Counted from the stretch's first letter, positions 1 through 13,256 are shown. The stretch: 64,000 nt of DNA from Erpobdella octoculata (GCA_963978895.1 OZ022240.1:2492354-2556353); one strand, 5' to 3'. Program-made: numbers and translations. The notes: generated by a model not told the origin, from the sequence alone.

Positions 1-196
1 TATCATAAACTATAATGACATCAATAGTAAATTCTTTTTCATATGGCCCAGCGTTTTATGAAAAAGTTTTAACGCTGCCTGTTTTATCGAATCTCTAACT
101 GACATTTTAAGCGACGTCATTCGAATTGGATGCAGAACTATAAAAACCCACAAAACCCACTCGTCCCGACGATGGCATCCTCCGACCGACCGGGCT

Positions 197-280
197 GGAC
201 CCGACCCGACCCGACCAAGCGGGACCCGACCCGACCCGACCAAGCGGGACCCGACCCGACCCGACCCGGCCCGGCCGGCG
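197..280. repeat. GC-rich CCCGA minisatellite
   Basis: Tandem copies of a unit of about 25 bp built from CCCGACCCGACC and CAAGCGGG. It is far richer in GC than its surroundings. The reading frames through it are low-complexity RVGSG-type peptides and are not considered genes. Confidence 0.8.
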
Positions 281-417
281 ATACAACAACAGCAACGACG
301 ATGACGTAGAAAGGGGTCAACGCCGTGCAACAGTGCAAACTACCACGGCGATCGATGGTGAGCGAGAAAAAATTCTTCTTATCGACACAAATCAATAGCG
401 CTGAAAGAGAGCGAGAG

Positions 418-419
<2 letters not shown>

Positions 420-508
<89 letters not shown>
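420..508. repeat. (AG)n microsatellite
   Basis: About 89 bp of AG dinucleotides with one interruption near 458. The R/E and L/S repeat peptides that read through it are artefacts. Confidence 0.95.
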
Positions 509-511
<3 letters not shown>

Positions 512-641
512 GGAGGGAAAGAGCGGTGGAAAATAAAAATGGGAGAGAGGGAGAGCATAAAAACTCGGGCAAGCAGAATAAAAAAGATCTTGAAGAAAAA
601 AAAATCCCAGAACAAATACATGCAAATTGATCCGATGGTGA

Positions 642-2133
642 TTAAGACGTAGCTTGAGATGACGACTGCAGATCAATACGACTCCACGTAGTCATTCCAC
701 CCTCACAAGTAGACCACAACTGTAAAAAAAACCTAGGTGGGCTACCCGGCTACCCCAGCCCTAGCTAGCTAACGGAGAGGGTCTCCGCGGTTCGCTCACC
801 TGATCACACATGCGACAGTGGTAGCATCTGATGGCCCGGAAGGTCTTGACTTGATGGGATCCGATCCCGGTACTGCTCGAGACGTTCTTCTCCTCCGACC
901 TCATCAAGTCCCCGTGAAGCTTCGACGGCACAACGCCTCCGCCGGGCATCAGAGGTCCACCGTTCAGGCCGGGGTGGTGGTGAAATCTTTCGGGAAGGCC
1001 GGACGAACCGGAGCCTCTGGTCAGCCTGTGATGGAGGTTGGCATCGACAATCGATGGGGGAAAGCGGGGAAAAACATCACACGGTTGACTGGGGTGGTGA
1101 TTTTCCGGAGACCCTTCATGGAAAAAAAATCATTATTAGATGAGCCATGCAATTGTCAAGTAACCTAGCTGCATAGGTTTAAAACTACAAAAACTACTTC
1201 TTTCTAATAATTCTTGAAAAACCTAACGCACTGATAATGATGGTGATGATGATGACATTAATATGCAATACATTTATTATGACAATATTGCTGGCTGCTT
1301 ATCACAACAAATACTAACAGTTACGAGCTCCATCTCTAAGATCCAGCGTGGACTTGCTCTTATGCAAATCCAGGACTGTAAACAGAAACAGAACGTACAG
1401 TTAGGTATAAGACGCGTCAGATTTACATGTAAACCGGTTTACACTTAAGTGTAAACGTTGTTTACACGTAAAGACTCTTTATGTGTAAAAAAAATATTTA
1501 CGCGTAAATGTGAAGGACAAGTGGGCTGGTAAATTAGCTTTTTTTTTTAAATCCGCTCCGTCCGCACTCGAAACAGATGCGCCCGCATTCATTGGCGAGC
1601 CGTCACGGAGAAAGGGAAATTAGTGGGAAAATATGTAGAGAAATAAGTAAGGTAAAAAATTTAAAGGGTGAGGTGAATGGTCGTAGGAAGGAAGGGAAGT
1701 AGGAAAGGAGGTAGAAAGGAAAGAACGGGGCGGGAGAAGGAAGGACAGAGAGAGAGAGAGAGACAGAGAGACAGACAAACAAACAAGCAAACAAACAAGT
1801 AGCAAGCAGCAATAGAGGAAGAAAGTTTATTGGAAACTTGAATTCTGCTATGTCTACGTCGGCCGATAAAATCACAATAGCACAGGAGTACGAATAACAT
1901 CATAAATTAAGCAGGCACTTGATGTTAACATTCAATTATTTTTAGCTACCTGACTGCATGAAGATTTGAGACTTGTAGTGGGACTCGGGAGAGAAGGGTT
2001 TGATCCTCTGGCCGTTCTCGTGGGGAGATCTGAAGCCCGCGGTTGAGCCATCTTCGTCGTCTTCATTGTTGCTCATGAACTTGTTGCCACCCGGTGATAA
2101 GTTTGCAACAGGTGTGTTGTTGGAGCAAACATC
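642..2133 (-). CDS. unidentified multi-exon gene, 3' part (partial)
   Basis: I do not recognise the product. Exon 2133-1950 opens after a good acceptor (ctccgactgcag) in its only open frame (DVCSNNTPVANLSPGG...) and ends at a cag/gtagct donor in phase 1. The next acceptor at 1113 restores the frame exactly, and exon 1113-800 runs 104 codons to a cag/gtgagc donor. Its peptide is disordered (His/Pro/Gly/Ser-rich, with PERFHHHPGLNGG) and ends in a basic cysteine cluster, RCYHCRMCDQ, with C-x2-C-x2-C spacing. An 80-bp intron with a T-rich end (gttttttttacag) leads to a possible last exon, 719-642, of 26 codons ending in TAA. The part in the window is about 191 residues. Upstream exons must lie further right but were not found with certainty. 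The cysteine cluster could be half of a zinc-binding or three-finger module. The two long exons are fairly secure; the last exon is less so. Confidence 0.5.
1738..1800. repeat. GA/CAAA-rich simple repeat
   Basis: Imperfect GAGAGA followed by GACA and AAAC units. It lies between the two long exons of the unidentified left-edge gene, in its intron. Confidence 0.7.
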
Positions 2134-3323
2134 CTGCAGTCGGAGAAAGAGACGTAATAATGTAAGCATGTTAAATTCGGTGTTCCGGTATTTTTGTTTA
2201 TCTCCCTATGTCTCTCTTTCCCTATTTTTCCCACTACAACATCTCTTCCCGAAGCAATCTAAAATTCCCGCTCTTCAATTAACAAGAGATGATGGTGAGG
2301 ATGTGATAGATTGATGATGATGATGATGATGATGAGGACAGAACAATTAAGAATAGTTTAAAACTGATAGTAAACAAAAACAACAACATGACAATTTCCA
2401 CATTTAAACAATTCGGGGCATTACCCGCCTTTTCGTCTTCAACGCAATTTAATGCAATACGATGCAGTGCAATGCAATAAAATGCAAAACAAAACAGTAC
2501 AATATTTAATTAGAAATAATACAGCATCAAGTCCAGCCATATACATATTCACAAAAATACCCGTAAATACAGACTTCTTTGGCGGGGATGGCCAAAAAAC
2601 TGGCAGGAGGGGCCAAAAACAGCGGGGGCCCAAAGACGTCGGCAAAAGCCAACATTTGATCTTAGATCCACAAATCCCACTGGAAAACAAAAGCCGGATG
2701 CTAAAATTTTAAAAAGTAGTCATTTTTTCTTCTAAATTTGGTCAACTTGAACTTTTTCTCACTTATTCCTAGCTTTAAACGGTATTTCTCGTAATAATAT
2801 TGTTATAAATTTGTATTACAATAACATTTCATATACTATAATTCATATTATGTGATTTCCCATTGTTCCAATCCAGCTTTTTAGCTGCAATACAAATAAA
2901 AGTTATATCTATCTTTTAGTTTGTCAAAAAAGTAAAATTTGAAGTCAAAGGGGCCATTGCCCTTCCCGCCCCGCACCCTGGATCCGCAACTGCACACATA
3001 CACGTATGTGACGAAGGCGTAAACATATAGACATTTACACATACATACAAGCGAGATTTTTATCCGAAAAGGAATTAAAAATAACTCGGAGAAACATGAC
3101 ATTGAAGAAGCCTTTTTAAGCCAATTACGCGACCTTGTAACGGGACAAGGACATTGAGGACACACACTAATCATCATACAAAATTCACAATTAAGTGACT
3201 CAGTCCAGCGTACATGTTAATTACTTATAAGTCTTATAACAATCTCTGCCTCTCAATGCGACTGCGTGTTTGCATCCGTATTGCTCTGTATGCATATATT
3301 GCTGTGTACATGTCTGTGTACTC

Positions 3324-3357
<34 letters not shown>

Positions 3358-3503
3358 GGATTATTTGTTTTTAAATTTCATTTATTATTATCGAGGCTAG
3401 TTATAATAGTATAAATAGTATTTTAATGCCACAAATGCTTCCTCATCTGATTTGTTCTTATTTAACGTAATTTAAAAGTATAATTAAAACACTGAACGGA
3501 TAT

Positions 3504-3610
<107 letters not shown>

Positions 3611-5007
3611 GAGGGAAAGAAAAGGGAGAAAAGACTGAGGCAAAATGAAAACTGAATTTCTAATGATAGAACAAGCTAATACATACACATAGATATAAAA
3701 TTGAATCTACAGTAAAACAGAACCAAGTGGAATGTTTATAGCGTTTTTCAAGGGTTCTCTTTGTAATCGTACCATCATATACACAGAACAGGCTTTTGAG
3801 ACTCGATTTAATGCCGTTTAACTCCCATCGCGTTCGCATTTACAAGTAAACTTTGAACGAGAAGTAAATCCATGCGTGAAGGAAAAATAAGTCATTTGCG
3901 TACATTAAAAAAAAAACAGGATTCTAGCCAACAAAAACAGCTACGCGCCAGCCGAGAGTGAGCTGACCCAGATGGAAGAGGACCACGATGGTGGCATGTT
4001 CCGAGGAGACAGCCGCACGTAGCCCGCCGAGCCCCACCGTCGCATCCCCCCTTTCATCTCCCCTCTTCGGTTGGAAAGCAATATAATAACTCACGACCGA
4101 TAGCGCTATATCAGAAATAAGAATTTTTACTCTTAGGTCTTGAGTCATCAGCACGCTTATGTCATCGACTTAAAAAAAAAAAAAAAGAAAAGAAATATTC
4201 TGAGCGGGCGGCAAAGTTGCTTTCAATAGAGTTAAGTCGGTGATGCGTCATACTCACAGGCACTCCTCATCAGTTGGCAAAGTATTGTATAACAGATATA
4301 TATATCTGGCGATTTAATTTCTAATGAACACCTCTTAATATAGAATTTATTTATTTATTTTTATCGATTTTTCCCAGTATGGGTATATTTTTAATCGATA
4401 TTTTGGTATATGAACGAATGTGCAGTATATGCAGTAAGTATGTATATGTATACGTTCAAGTGCATGTATTTCTATTAGCTATTCATTGAGACATACTACA
4501 ACATACACTAATTATAGTAATTAAATACTTATACATCTCAATAATTAACAATCACGAGTGAGCAAACTCATAATAGAAACATTATAGACCCCGCCAATGT
4601 AATTGCTGATTGTGACAACAATTAAATATTATTTATAGGGGTTATTTTTATTTAAAAAGTGGTATTTATATTTGGTAATTAATTTACGGTCAGAGAGTGT
4701 AAGTCAGCGTCTAGCAGTTACATCGGGCGTTGCTAAGTGGCCGATACGGTAAGGGAATTAAATCATTATTAGTAGTTGTTGTCAATCATACGTAAAGGGA
4801 AACTAAAATCTTAATAATTCCTAATTAATTACAAGGAGACAGGTCACTAATAAAACCTACCCTAAACCTTGGGGTTGAGATTGTAAGTCGCTTACTTACT
4901 ACGCATTGGTTTGATGTGCCGTACCCAAAATTACTTAGTCGACCAGCGTCAAAGCTTTGATGCAGACGAAAAAAGTTCAAGTTCAACAACTTACTCGTTG
5001 ATAAATT

Positions 5008-5009
<2 letters not shown>

Positions 5010-5069
<60 letters not shown>
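5010..5069. repeat. (CT)n microsatellite
   Basis: About 60 bp of pure CT dinucleotides. Confidence 0.97.
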
Positions 5070-5072
<3 letters not shown>

Positions 5073-8000
5073 TAGTTATTTTTCCGAAACTCTTTTTCAC
5101 ACACTTTTACTTAACTTGACTTCTCCGTCTGTCTGTCTGTCGTCAAAAATTTTGAATTGATTTTTTCACCAAAGTTTAGACAAGTTAGACCTTTGAAGCT
5201 TTCAGCATAGACTTTGGCCACCCGCCAAAACAATATTCAATAGTTTCCGAAGCGATTTAATCATTATTTCAAATAATTTCAATATTTATTTTGTAACGCA
5301 TTTAAAATTATTCACTAGATGGTGCTAGCGTCATTTAAACGAACTTTTAGGTAATCATGACTATGACAAAAACTTATTAAAATGTTGACTAAGGTATTAC
5401 TATAAACAATGGCAAAATTATTATTGCATTTAGAAATCGATTTGCATAATGTAAAAACATAAAATCGTGTTTTTAACAACACACGTACACTCGTTTCGCG
5501 TCACATAAACACTTCACAGAACACTCAAACATACATACCGTCTAAATTGTCTCAGACAGATACAGACGTTAATCAAATCACACATACATCCGGCCCTGGA
5601 GTCCGCCGCCCTATCCGATACACATAGAGACGAAAAACAACGTATATAATTTGTTATGGTTTATTACAAGATAATCCTGAGTCCATTTCGATAGGAAATA
5701 ACATTACTCCTACGACTGAATATTCCGAAATTACAAGCAGTAGCGACACCTTTCCCCAATACCCCACCCTTACGGGGTACAAGTAAATTAATTATTTGAC
5801 CACAACAGTACAAATAGAAAATTACACGACACGCTATACTAGAAAAATTACCTGTTACAAACACACGATTGAATTAACAAAACACAAAGTTCAGTTTCTT
5901 TATTGATGTTGATGTTAAAGTAACATACACGTATAGAGCTAAAAATTGTGCAAAATAAATTTATTGATAAGGCAGCTCCACGGTTTTTCTTGATTTTATC
6001 TAGTGTGGCAATTATCAGCAAGGCCACCCCCATCCAGCCAGGGCTACTGATTACCATCTGGTATTAGACTTCTGAATCTGAAAGTTCCAATTAGTCCAGT
6101 ACCGTACATCTGAATAGCTTTTATTAATTTCAGTAAACAATTCTACCCACCCGACCGACTCAAGGTCATTCTGAGGTTAACTTTCCTCATGAATCATCTA
6201 GAGAATTATAAAGAAGGATCTGTACTAACCAACTATTATTATCCATCTATTACATTATATATGTATATATATTCGCACATAGCGAATGCATAAAAAAGAC
6301 GGTCGTTTATACATTCGCACAGAGTCAAAAGCTGTCTGCTTTATGAAAGAGTTCGTTCGAACAACAACAACAACCATAATAACATAATTGATAGTTACTT
6401 GTCTCAGATGCGTCCTGCATTGAGACTGTGCAAGTTGGGCCCGACAGGCGATTTATAGCTAGTCGCTCTCTCTCTCGCTCTCTCTTCGTCTCTTAGTGTG
6501 TCTCTGTCTCGCTTTCCTTCTCTTTATTCTCTCTCTCTCACTCTCTCAAGCTCTCATTAACATAACCACGACATAACTAAAAACAGCAATATTCATAACC
6601 ATGGACAAGTACTCGCTTTCGCATTGGTTCTTCGTCGGTGTGAATAAGCCATACGAATTCAGGGAAGACGATCAAATCAAACTATGGCTTATTATATAAA
6701 TACTACTAACGAACTTTCCCGACCTACAAAAAAAAGGGCTGACATTATTTATTATCCCCCCCCGGCCGTCAGAGAACAAGTTCACGAACAGAAAACAATA
6801 AAGCGAGGTCCTGCGACTTGTCTGACTCAGAAAACTCGGACCGAGGATGCAATCATCATAACAGGATGGGTGAAAGACAAAGACTGCCTGCACCAAATAT
6901 CTCCACAAAGAGCACAGTTCAGAAGAGAATATGGGAAAAAAACAAGGGAAAAGAGTTAAGAAGATTTAGAGAAATCCAGCAGTGAAAGAGAGAGAGTCAG
7001 ATTGAGGTTCCAAGACAAACAAAGAAATTTCCACTTCTTCAATTCTGTTACTCATCGGGGTTTCAAGAAGCGATGTCTAAATTGAAACAGTCATCTACGA
7101 ATTAATAAAACCTCCCCCGCCTCCACTCCGCCGTCGAACGGGGTCTCGCCCTCTCAATTCCCCCCCCCCACCCCCAGTTGAACATTAAGAAGTTATCAGG
7201 AGTCCGGATTCATTGCCAATTAAAAAATACAACGCAACTGTCAGGTGAGCAGATAGGGAGGGAGATTGGTGAGTGGATGGATGGAGTAGGGATGGTGGTG
7301 TAGTAAATAAATTTCTCTTTTTTTAATAGTCACGATTGATCGGATTAAATCAGAAACCTCGAGGAACGACTAACCGCCGCATACAAGAAAAAAATTACAA
7401 ATACCATAGCTCATCTCCTCCACAAACAAAGAGCTATTAGCGGCAGAAATGCAAAACAAGGCATTTAGAGAGAAACTGCGAGAGAGCGAGTAAGATAGAT
7501 AGAGGGAAAGAAAGGGAGAAATGGGAAGAGAGAAAGAGAAAGAGAGGGAAACATAGAGAGAGAGGGGAGAGAGAGGGAGGGAGGGAGGAAGAGAGAGAAA
7601 GAGAGGGAGGGAGGGAAAGAGAGATAGAGGGAGAGAGATGGTAAGAAAAGATACTCATACACTTATTTAAAGCCAGTACCAATCTTTCTCACACACACAC
7701 ACACAAACACCATCACATCATACCATATGAGGATACGACCTTATTGCAAGACTAAACGTCAGAGGCCAAAAACAAAAAAATCTGCTCTCTCTCTCTCTCT
7801 CTCTTTCTGTCTATCTTTCTTGCTTTTCCTGTTTCTTCCTTCTCAGTTGGCAATGAATCTTGTTATCTTCAGCTCAGGCCTGACAGTTACAAAGTCTGAA
7901 ATGTTTAGGTTTTAAGTAAGGAAGAAGAATTTTGCGTTAGCTGGGTCTGGTCTTCGAAATGTGCTAAGTGGTCTCACATATTTGCAAGGATGGCGTCCAA

Positions 8001-8887
8001 GATTGTGTCGTCATTATAATAATATGTAGATTGAGTCACTGATGAGTGTACACACACACACACATATACACACACACATACATAACATATACATATAATA
8101 TTTATTTATTTATCTTAGCACAAATGGCAGATAAAAATCACACTGAGAGCCAGCATTTTTTTTATATTAGAAATGATATAACATATACGAAAATTTAAAT
8201 AAAAAAAACAGAACTGATTAGATTAAAAAGCAATTTGAAGAGAAAAAAAACATTTTTAAAATTAAAATAAATATTGCTATAGTGATAAGAAAAAATTAAG
8301 ATAATAATAAAAATAATGAAGATGATCCTGATGGTGATCCCGAAGACTATGATGACGACGACGACGATGATGATGGCGACGCTAGCAAAATTAAAACGGA
8401 ATTATTAACCACCAACACACGCCTTGAATAATTATACCTGAAACTCACTAATTTTTAACGAGCTTTAGGACACAAAAAATAACTTTTCAAATCTGGAAAA
8501 CTCACCCAGGTCAATTTGACGAGCCCCCTAGCGAGGTCATCAGAAAGATTGAACGCGACTATTATTAATATTACTATATACACAATTTTTAAATGCCACT
8601 GTACATTATTAGAATTTCATTTAAATTCATTTTTATAGAATTTAACTTTGTTTGCTTTGAGATATAAATGTAAACAGAAGAAGCCATTATTACGAAGAAG
8701 AGAGAAGGGGAGCGTGTATGATGGTAATGTTTACCTTTAGAATAATTTACGAGATTTCGTTGGGACTCGAAAGAAAACAAAGAAAAACGACTCCCACGTC
8801 ATCTTAATCATCATCATCACCACTACCACCACCATCATCATCATCACCATAATAATTATCATCACCACCACCATCAGTATTAGTACC

Positions 8888-9180
8888 CAGTGGCGGATCC
8901 ATAAATTCCACAGGTGGGGGATGCAGATGATTTTTTTTTTAAAAATCACCAAAAATGCTTATGAATGGGATAGGGTAGTTGTAGGTATTTGGTGTTTTTT
9001 TAATTTTTTTTCTCAAAGAGTCACAACTGATGACCGGGGGAGGGGGAGTCGAAGGTATTTGTCAACAATTTTACCTTTAACTACGGTCAATCTCCAAAAT
9101 CCGGGCATTCTACCCAAAAAATTTAAATTGATACCCAGATGGGGAGGATGCGTTCACCCCCCCACCTGGATCCGCCACTG
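8888..9180. mobile_element. hAT-like MITE, 293 bp
   Basis: The left end reads CAGTGGCGGATCCA and the right end TGGATCCGCCACTG, perfect 14-bp terminal inverted repeats. The CAGTGGCG start is typical of hAT elements. The flanking 8-mers (TTAGTACC and TGTGTAAC) match at only 5 of 8 positions, so the target-site duplication is decayed or absent. The interior is AT-rich and encodes no transposase, so the element is non-autonomous. Related single ends occur near 19498 and 58880. Confidence 0.75.
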
Positions 9181-9771
9181 TGTGTAACCACCGCCATCAT
9201 TACCACCATCGCAGTCGAACTCAATCGTCTTCATAAATGTATATTAAACGAGAACAGTCGTAGCACGATAGCTCCGATCACAACTAATCCTGTTGGAAAA
9301 GGAGAAAAAAGTAAAATAAAATATATAACAAATTTTATTTTAATTAAAAAGATTTTTTTTTAAATCCTCAACCCGTACGCCCCTCGAAAGGTCAAGAAAT
9401 AAATTTAATAAGGTCACGAAATACAAACAGAAACACCGATATTTTAAGCGCCAGAGGTGGTCAAGGCTGCTGCTGTTTAGAAGAACGAAATGTAAAAAAA
9501 CCCCAAAAAAAATCCGTATCGGACGAAGGTTAAAAGGTTAAAAGTTAAAACTACACGAGAAATTAATTGTAAACACTTCGAGAACTCAAGAGAGTGTTGT
9601 GAGGTGAGGCGAAGTTGAATAACGATAGGAAGTTAAAAAAAAAATTTTTTAATTAAAAATAGAACCTGCGCCTAAAGTTTACTGTTTACAATTTTTTTTT
9701 TGCTTTCGATGCGAGAGATTTCTACTGTTACGTTCTGAAGGTCAAGTAATAAAAAGAGTTAAATAATCCCA
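9181..9771. other. no gene seen
   Basis: AT-rich unique-looking DNA with homopolymer runs. No splice-bounded frame, RNA gene or clear repeat was recognised. Confidence 0.5.
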
Positions 9772-9781
9772 GTCTCTCTCT

Positions 9782-9831
<50 letters not shown>

Positions 9832-9920
9832 GTCTGTCTCTCTCTCTCTCTCTCTTTATCTCTTTATATCTCTCTCCACCTCTTTCCCTCTTTCCCTCTC
9901 TCTTTGTGTTTCTCTCTCAA
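9772..9920. repeat. imperfect (CT)n tract
   Basis: CT dinucleotides interrupted by TTTC, TGTC and TTTA motifs. Confidence 0.9.
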
Positions 9921-10153
9921 TCACTCATTATCATAATTATTAACAATCAAAAATGAAATTACCATCACCCACTGAACCCCCTGAACAAATGGATGCGCCC
10001 CACAAAAACCCCACGGGTAGCCCGGATAGTTTTTTTCTTGTTCAAAGCCAATTGGAAAATTACAGCTGGTCTTCAGCCCCATAGAAATCTCGAGTTTAAT
10101 CTTTGTAATTACTTCCAGATCATTTCCACTGGTCCTTGCCTACTCCCGGTTGT

Positions 10154-10294
<141 letters not shown>

Positions 10295-11158
10295 GGCTTG
10301 CAACACAACATAACAGTACATAACGTATGTGTACATAAACAAATAATTTAAAATAAATTATTATTACATGTCGGGGTAAAAAGAGAAATCCACACATCCA
10401 CAATTCAAAAAACTTTCTTTTACGAAACGAATAAACGAATGAATTAACTAATTTAATTCATCTGGAAAATATTTTAAATAATAAAAAAATAAACTTTATG
10501 AAAAAAAGAGAAGATGGAAAGAAGAAGGGGGGAAGAAGGGGTGGAGGGAGGAGGGGATGGAGAAGGAATATCGCAGACGTCATCGTTTAGTGGGCCGAGC
10601 GGGACAAGTTACTTTCGACCAGACGCCATCCTTTTCAGGACTGAATGGACGCTGCTCGTCCGCCAAAACACAACATATCATCCACATCTGTACGTGAATA
10701 CTTACGTGTGTGCATGTGTGTATGTATGTGTGTGTATGCGTGTGTGTGTGTGTGTGCGTGTGTGCGTGTCCAAGTGGTGCAGACGGAAGTCCAATAGAAA
10801 GAGATGAGTTTTTATGCTTATTCAAAGAGCAGCAAGAGAAAAAACGATACTGAATTTAAACGAGAGAGATGGAGGTAAGAGACTGAGAGGGGAAGAGAGA
10901 GAGAGAGAAAGACTGAGAGAGAGAGATATGGAGGAGGTGAGAGCGATTGCATAAAATAAAAACCATCTTGGCCACCAGGTACAGCAGCTAAGGTACAGCT
11001 GTTGCTTCCAACAGCAGCCGGTGCCTTCGACAGAACACCTATACACGCACACACATCCACATACATGTAAACGCATGCACAAACTCACACACACACACAC
11101 ACACACGGATACAGGCGAAAATACACAGACATACACAAACACGGGTCGGTCCAAATAC
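10295..11158. other. mixed unique and simple-repeat DNA
   Basis: Contains (GT)n around 10703-10770, GA-rich repeats at 10869-10927 and (CA)n at 11083-11106, separated by more complex GC-richer pieces at 10580-10680 and 10960-11040. The latter, read on the minus strand, gives a short peptide (APAAVGSNSCTLAAVPGG) without convincing splice sites. No gene is called. Confidence 0.5.
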
Positions 11159-11178
11159 TCTCTTTCTCTCTCTCTCTT

Positions 11179-11253
<75 letters not shown>
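11159..11253. repeat. (CT)n microsatellite
   Basis: About 95 bp of CT dinucleotides with two early interruptions. Confidence 0.95.
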
Positions 11254-11256
<3 letters not shown>

Positions 11257-11589
11257 CTGTGTCCATCTGACCGGACTGACCGCCAAAAAATGCTGGCCTG
11301 ACAGACATCACGCTCTCAAATCTGTTCAAAAACGAAGAAAAAAAAACCTGAAAATATGCGATGTTTTTTTACTTTCTTTTCTAAATTGCAAAACAGCAGA
11401 GGTGCGGTATATTCAAAACCCCACCTCCTGCTTCGCCACCCGGCAAACCCCCCCTACCCCCTACCCCCCATCCTGTGCATTATATTTACTTTCTTTTCGC
11501 TCACAAGTGGAACAAAACTATAAAAAAGATGACTTCCAGTCACCAGGGCTTCTTCAGGATTTTTAATTATCTTGTCGTCATTTTATGTA

Positions 11590-11984
11590 TAAAATATTAT
11601 TTATAATAAAATATTATTTATAATAAAATATTATTTATAATAAAATATTATTTATAATAAAATATTATTTATAATAAAATATTATTTACAATAAAATATT
11701 ATTTATAATAAAATATTATTTATAATAAAATATTATTTATAACAAAATATTATTTATAATAAAATATTATTTATAATAAAATATTATTTACAATAAAATA
11801 TTATTTATAATAAAATATTATTTATAATAAAATATTATTTACAATAAAATATTATTTATAATAAAATATTATTTATAATAAAATATTATTTTCAATAAAA
11901 TATTATTTATAATAAAATATTATTTATAATAAAATATTATTTATAATAAAATATTATTTATAATAAAATATTATTTATAATAAA
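11590..11984. repeat. 17-bp AT minisatellite, about 23 copies
   Basis: The unit AAAATATTATTTATAAT is repeated in tandem for about 395 bp with few variants (ACAAT, AACAA, TTCAAT). Each unit junction creates an AATAAA hexamer, giving a dense array of poly(A)-signal-like sites on the plus strand and TTTATT on the other. Confidence 0.95.
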
Positions 11985-12407
11985 TAACATTCACTATATA
12001 ACGAACACACATACACAAACGTATCGCCATATGCAGAGGCACAATTATTAAATTATTACTCCACGGGTCGGGTCTTGATTTTAGAGGTTTAAAACGGGCT
12101 AAGATTTTATCAGACAAGTATTGTATTGTGGAGTTTTAGGCCTGTAAAAACAGACCGGGTCGGAAAATTTGGCTTATGAAACGGGCCGGGCCGAGCCGGG
12201 CCCCGAAAAATCAGCCCGTCACTACTCTAACACTCATATGAGTATAAAACCTTTACTTTTACCGTTTAAATACTCACAAACACGCATGAATACATATATA
12301 CACACATATAAACACATGAACAGTGTACACTTCATTGAACACATTAATACAGAAGTGTACAAATACAAACACTCGCATGTAAACGCACATACATAGATAA
12401 ACACGAT
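11985..12407. other. intergenic DNA, no gene seen
   Basis: AT-rich DNA with a GGGTCGG/GGGCCGG-rich patch at 12060-12220. Nothing that looks like an exon was found. Confidence 0.5.
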
Positions 12408-12556
12408 CACATACATACATACATACATACATACATACATACATACATACATACATACATACATACATACATACATACATACATGCATGCATGCATGCAT
12501 GCATACATACATACACGCATGCATGCATACATGCATACATACATACATACATACAA
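12408..12556. repeat. (CATA)n / (CATG)n tetranucleotide array
   Basis: About 150 bp of CATA units with an internal switch to CATG between about 12481 and 12536. MYVC-repeat frames through it are artefacts. Confidence 0.96.
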
Positions 12557-12844
12557 ACATTCATTTATATATATATATAGAAGAAACAACCCAAAATATA
12601 AAGAACTTGCAAAAGCACCTGTTTTTTCTTGAGTTTTCTATTTAGCTCAAAATTTAAAGTTTATAAAATTTTACTGTATTAGATTTAAAAAATTATAATA
12701 ATTTTAAAGCTAAAAACACAAATACAAATTTTTATAAGAAACCAATTTTTTTTTTTTCCAACCTAACTAAACAAGCTGAAAATGCCAAAAACAATATCGT
12801 ATTTTCCAGAGAAAGCTTATATTTGTAGATATCCTGCCAAAAAC

Positions 12845-12893
12845 CTACATACATACATACATACATACATACATACATACATACATACATACA

Positions 12894-12927
<34 letters not shown>

Positions 12928-12934
12928 CATACAC
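12845..12934. repeat. (CATA)n tetranucleotide array
   Basis: About 85-90 bp of CATA units, directly followed by (CA)n. Confidence 0.95.
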
Positions 12935-12954
12935 ACACACACACATACATATGC

Positions 12955-13014
12955 GTCTTAAAACACATGGTGTAAAAGACTATAAACTATAATAAAAAAA
13001 AAAAAAAAAAAAAA
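12955..13014 (+). repeat. 3' end of a poly(A)-tailed retroelement (copy 1)
   Basis: The segment GTCTTAAAACAC.TGGTGTAAA.GACTATAAACTAT ends in an A-rich tail. A near-identical segment with a tail occurs at 45009-45058. The shared end plus A tail suggests the 3' end of a SINE or LINE. No longer body could be aligned by eye. Confidence 0.55.
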
Positions 13015-13210
13015 CACATACATACATAAATACATACATACATACACACACACAAAAACACATACCTACAAACATACATACACAATGTTTATAATTTCTT
13101 CAAGCAAAAACTGTAAAAGATGGAATCGTGAGCAAATGATTTAATACAAAAAAAAAGAAAAAAATTCCAACAACCATCTTCCCCCCATGGTCATCCGAAT
13201 GCAACCACGA

Positions 13211-13256
<46 letters not shown>

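Noticed and set aside
6684..6959. 91-codon open frame
   Set aside because: No splice context, irregular composition, open in the antisense as well; not supportable as a gene.
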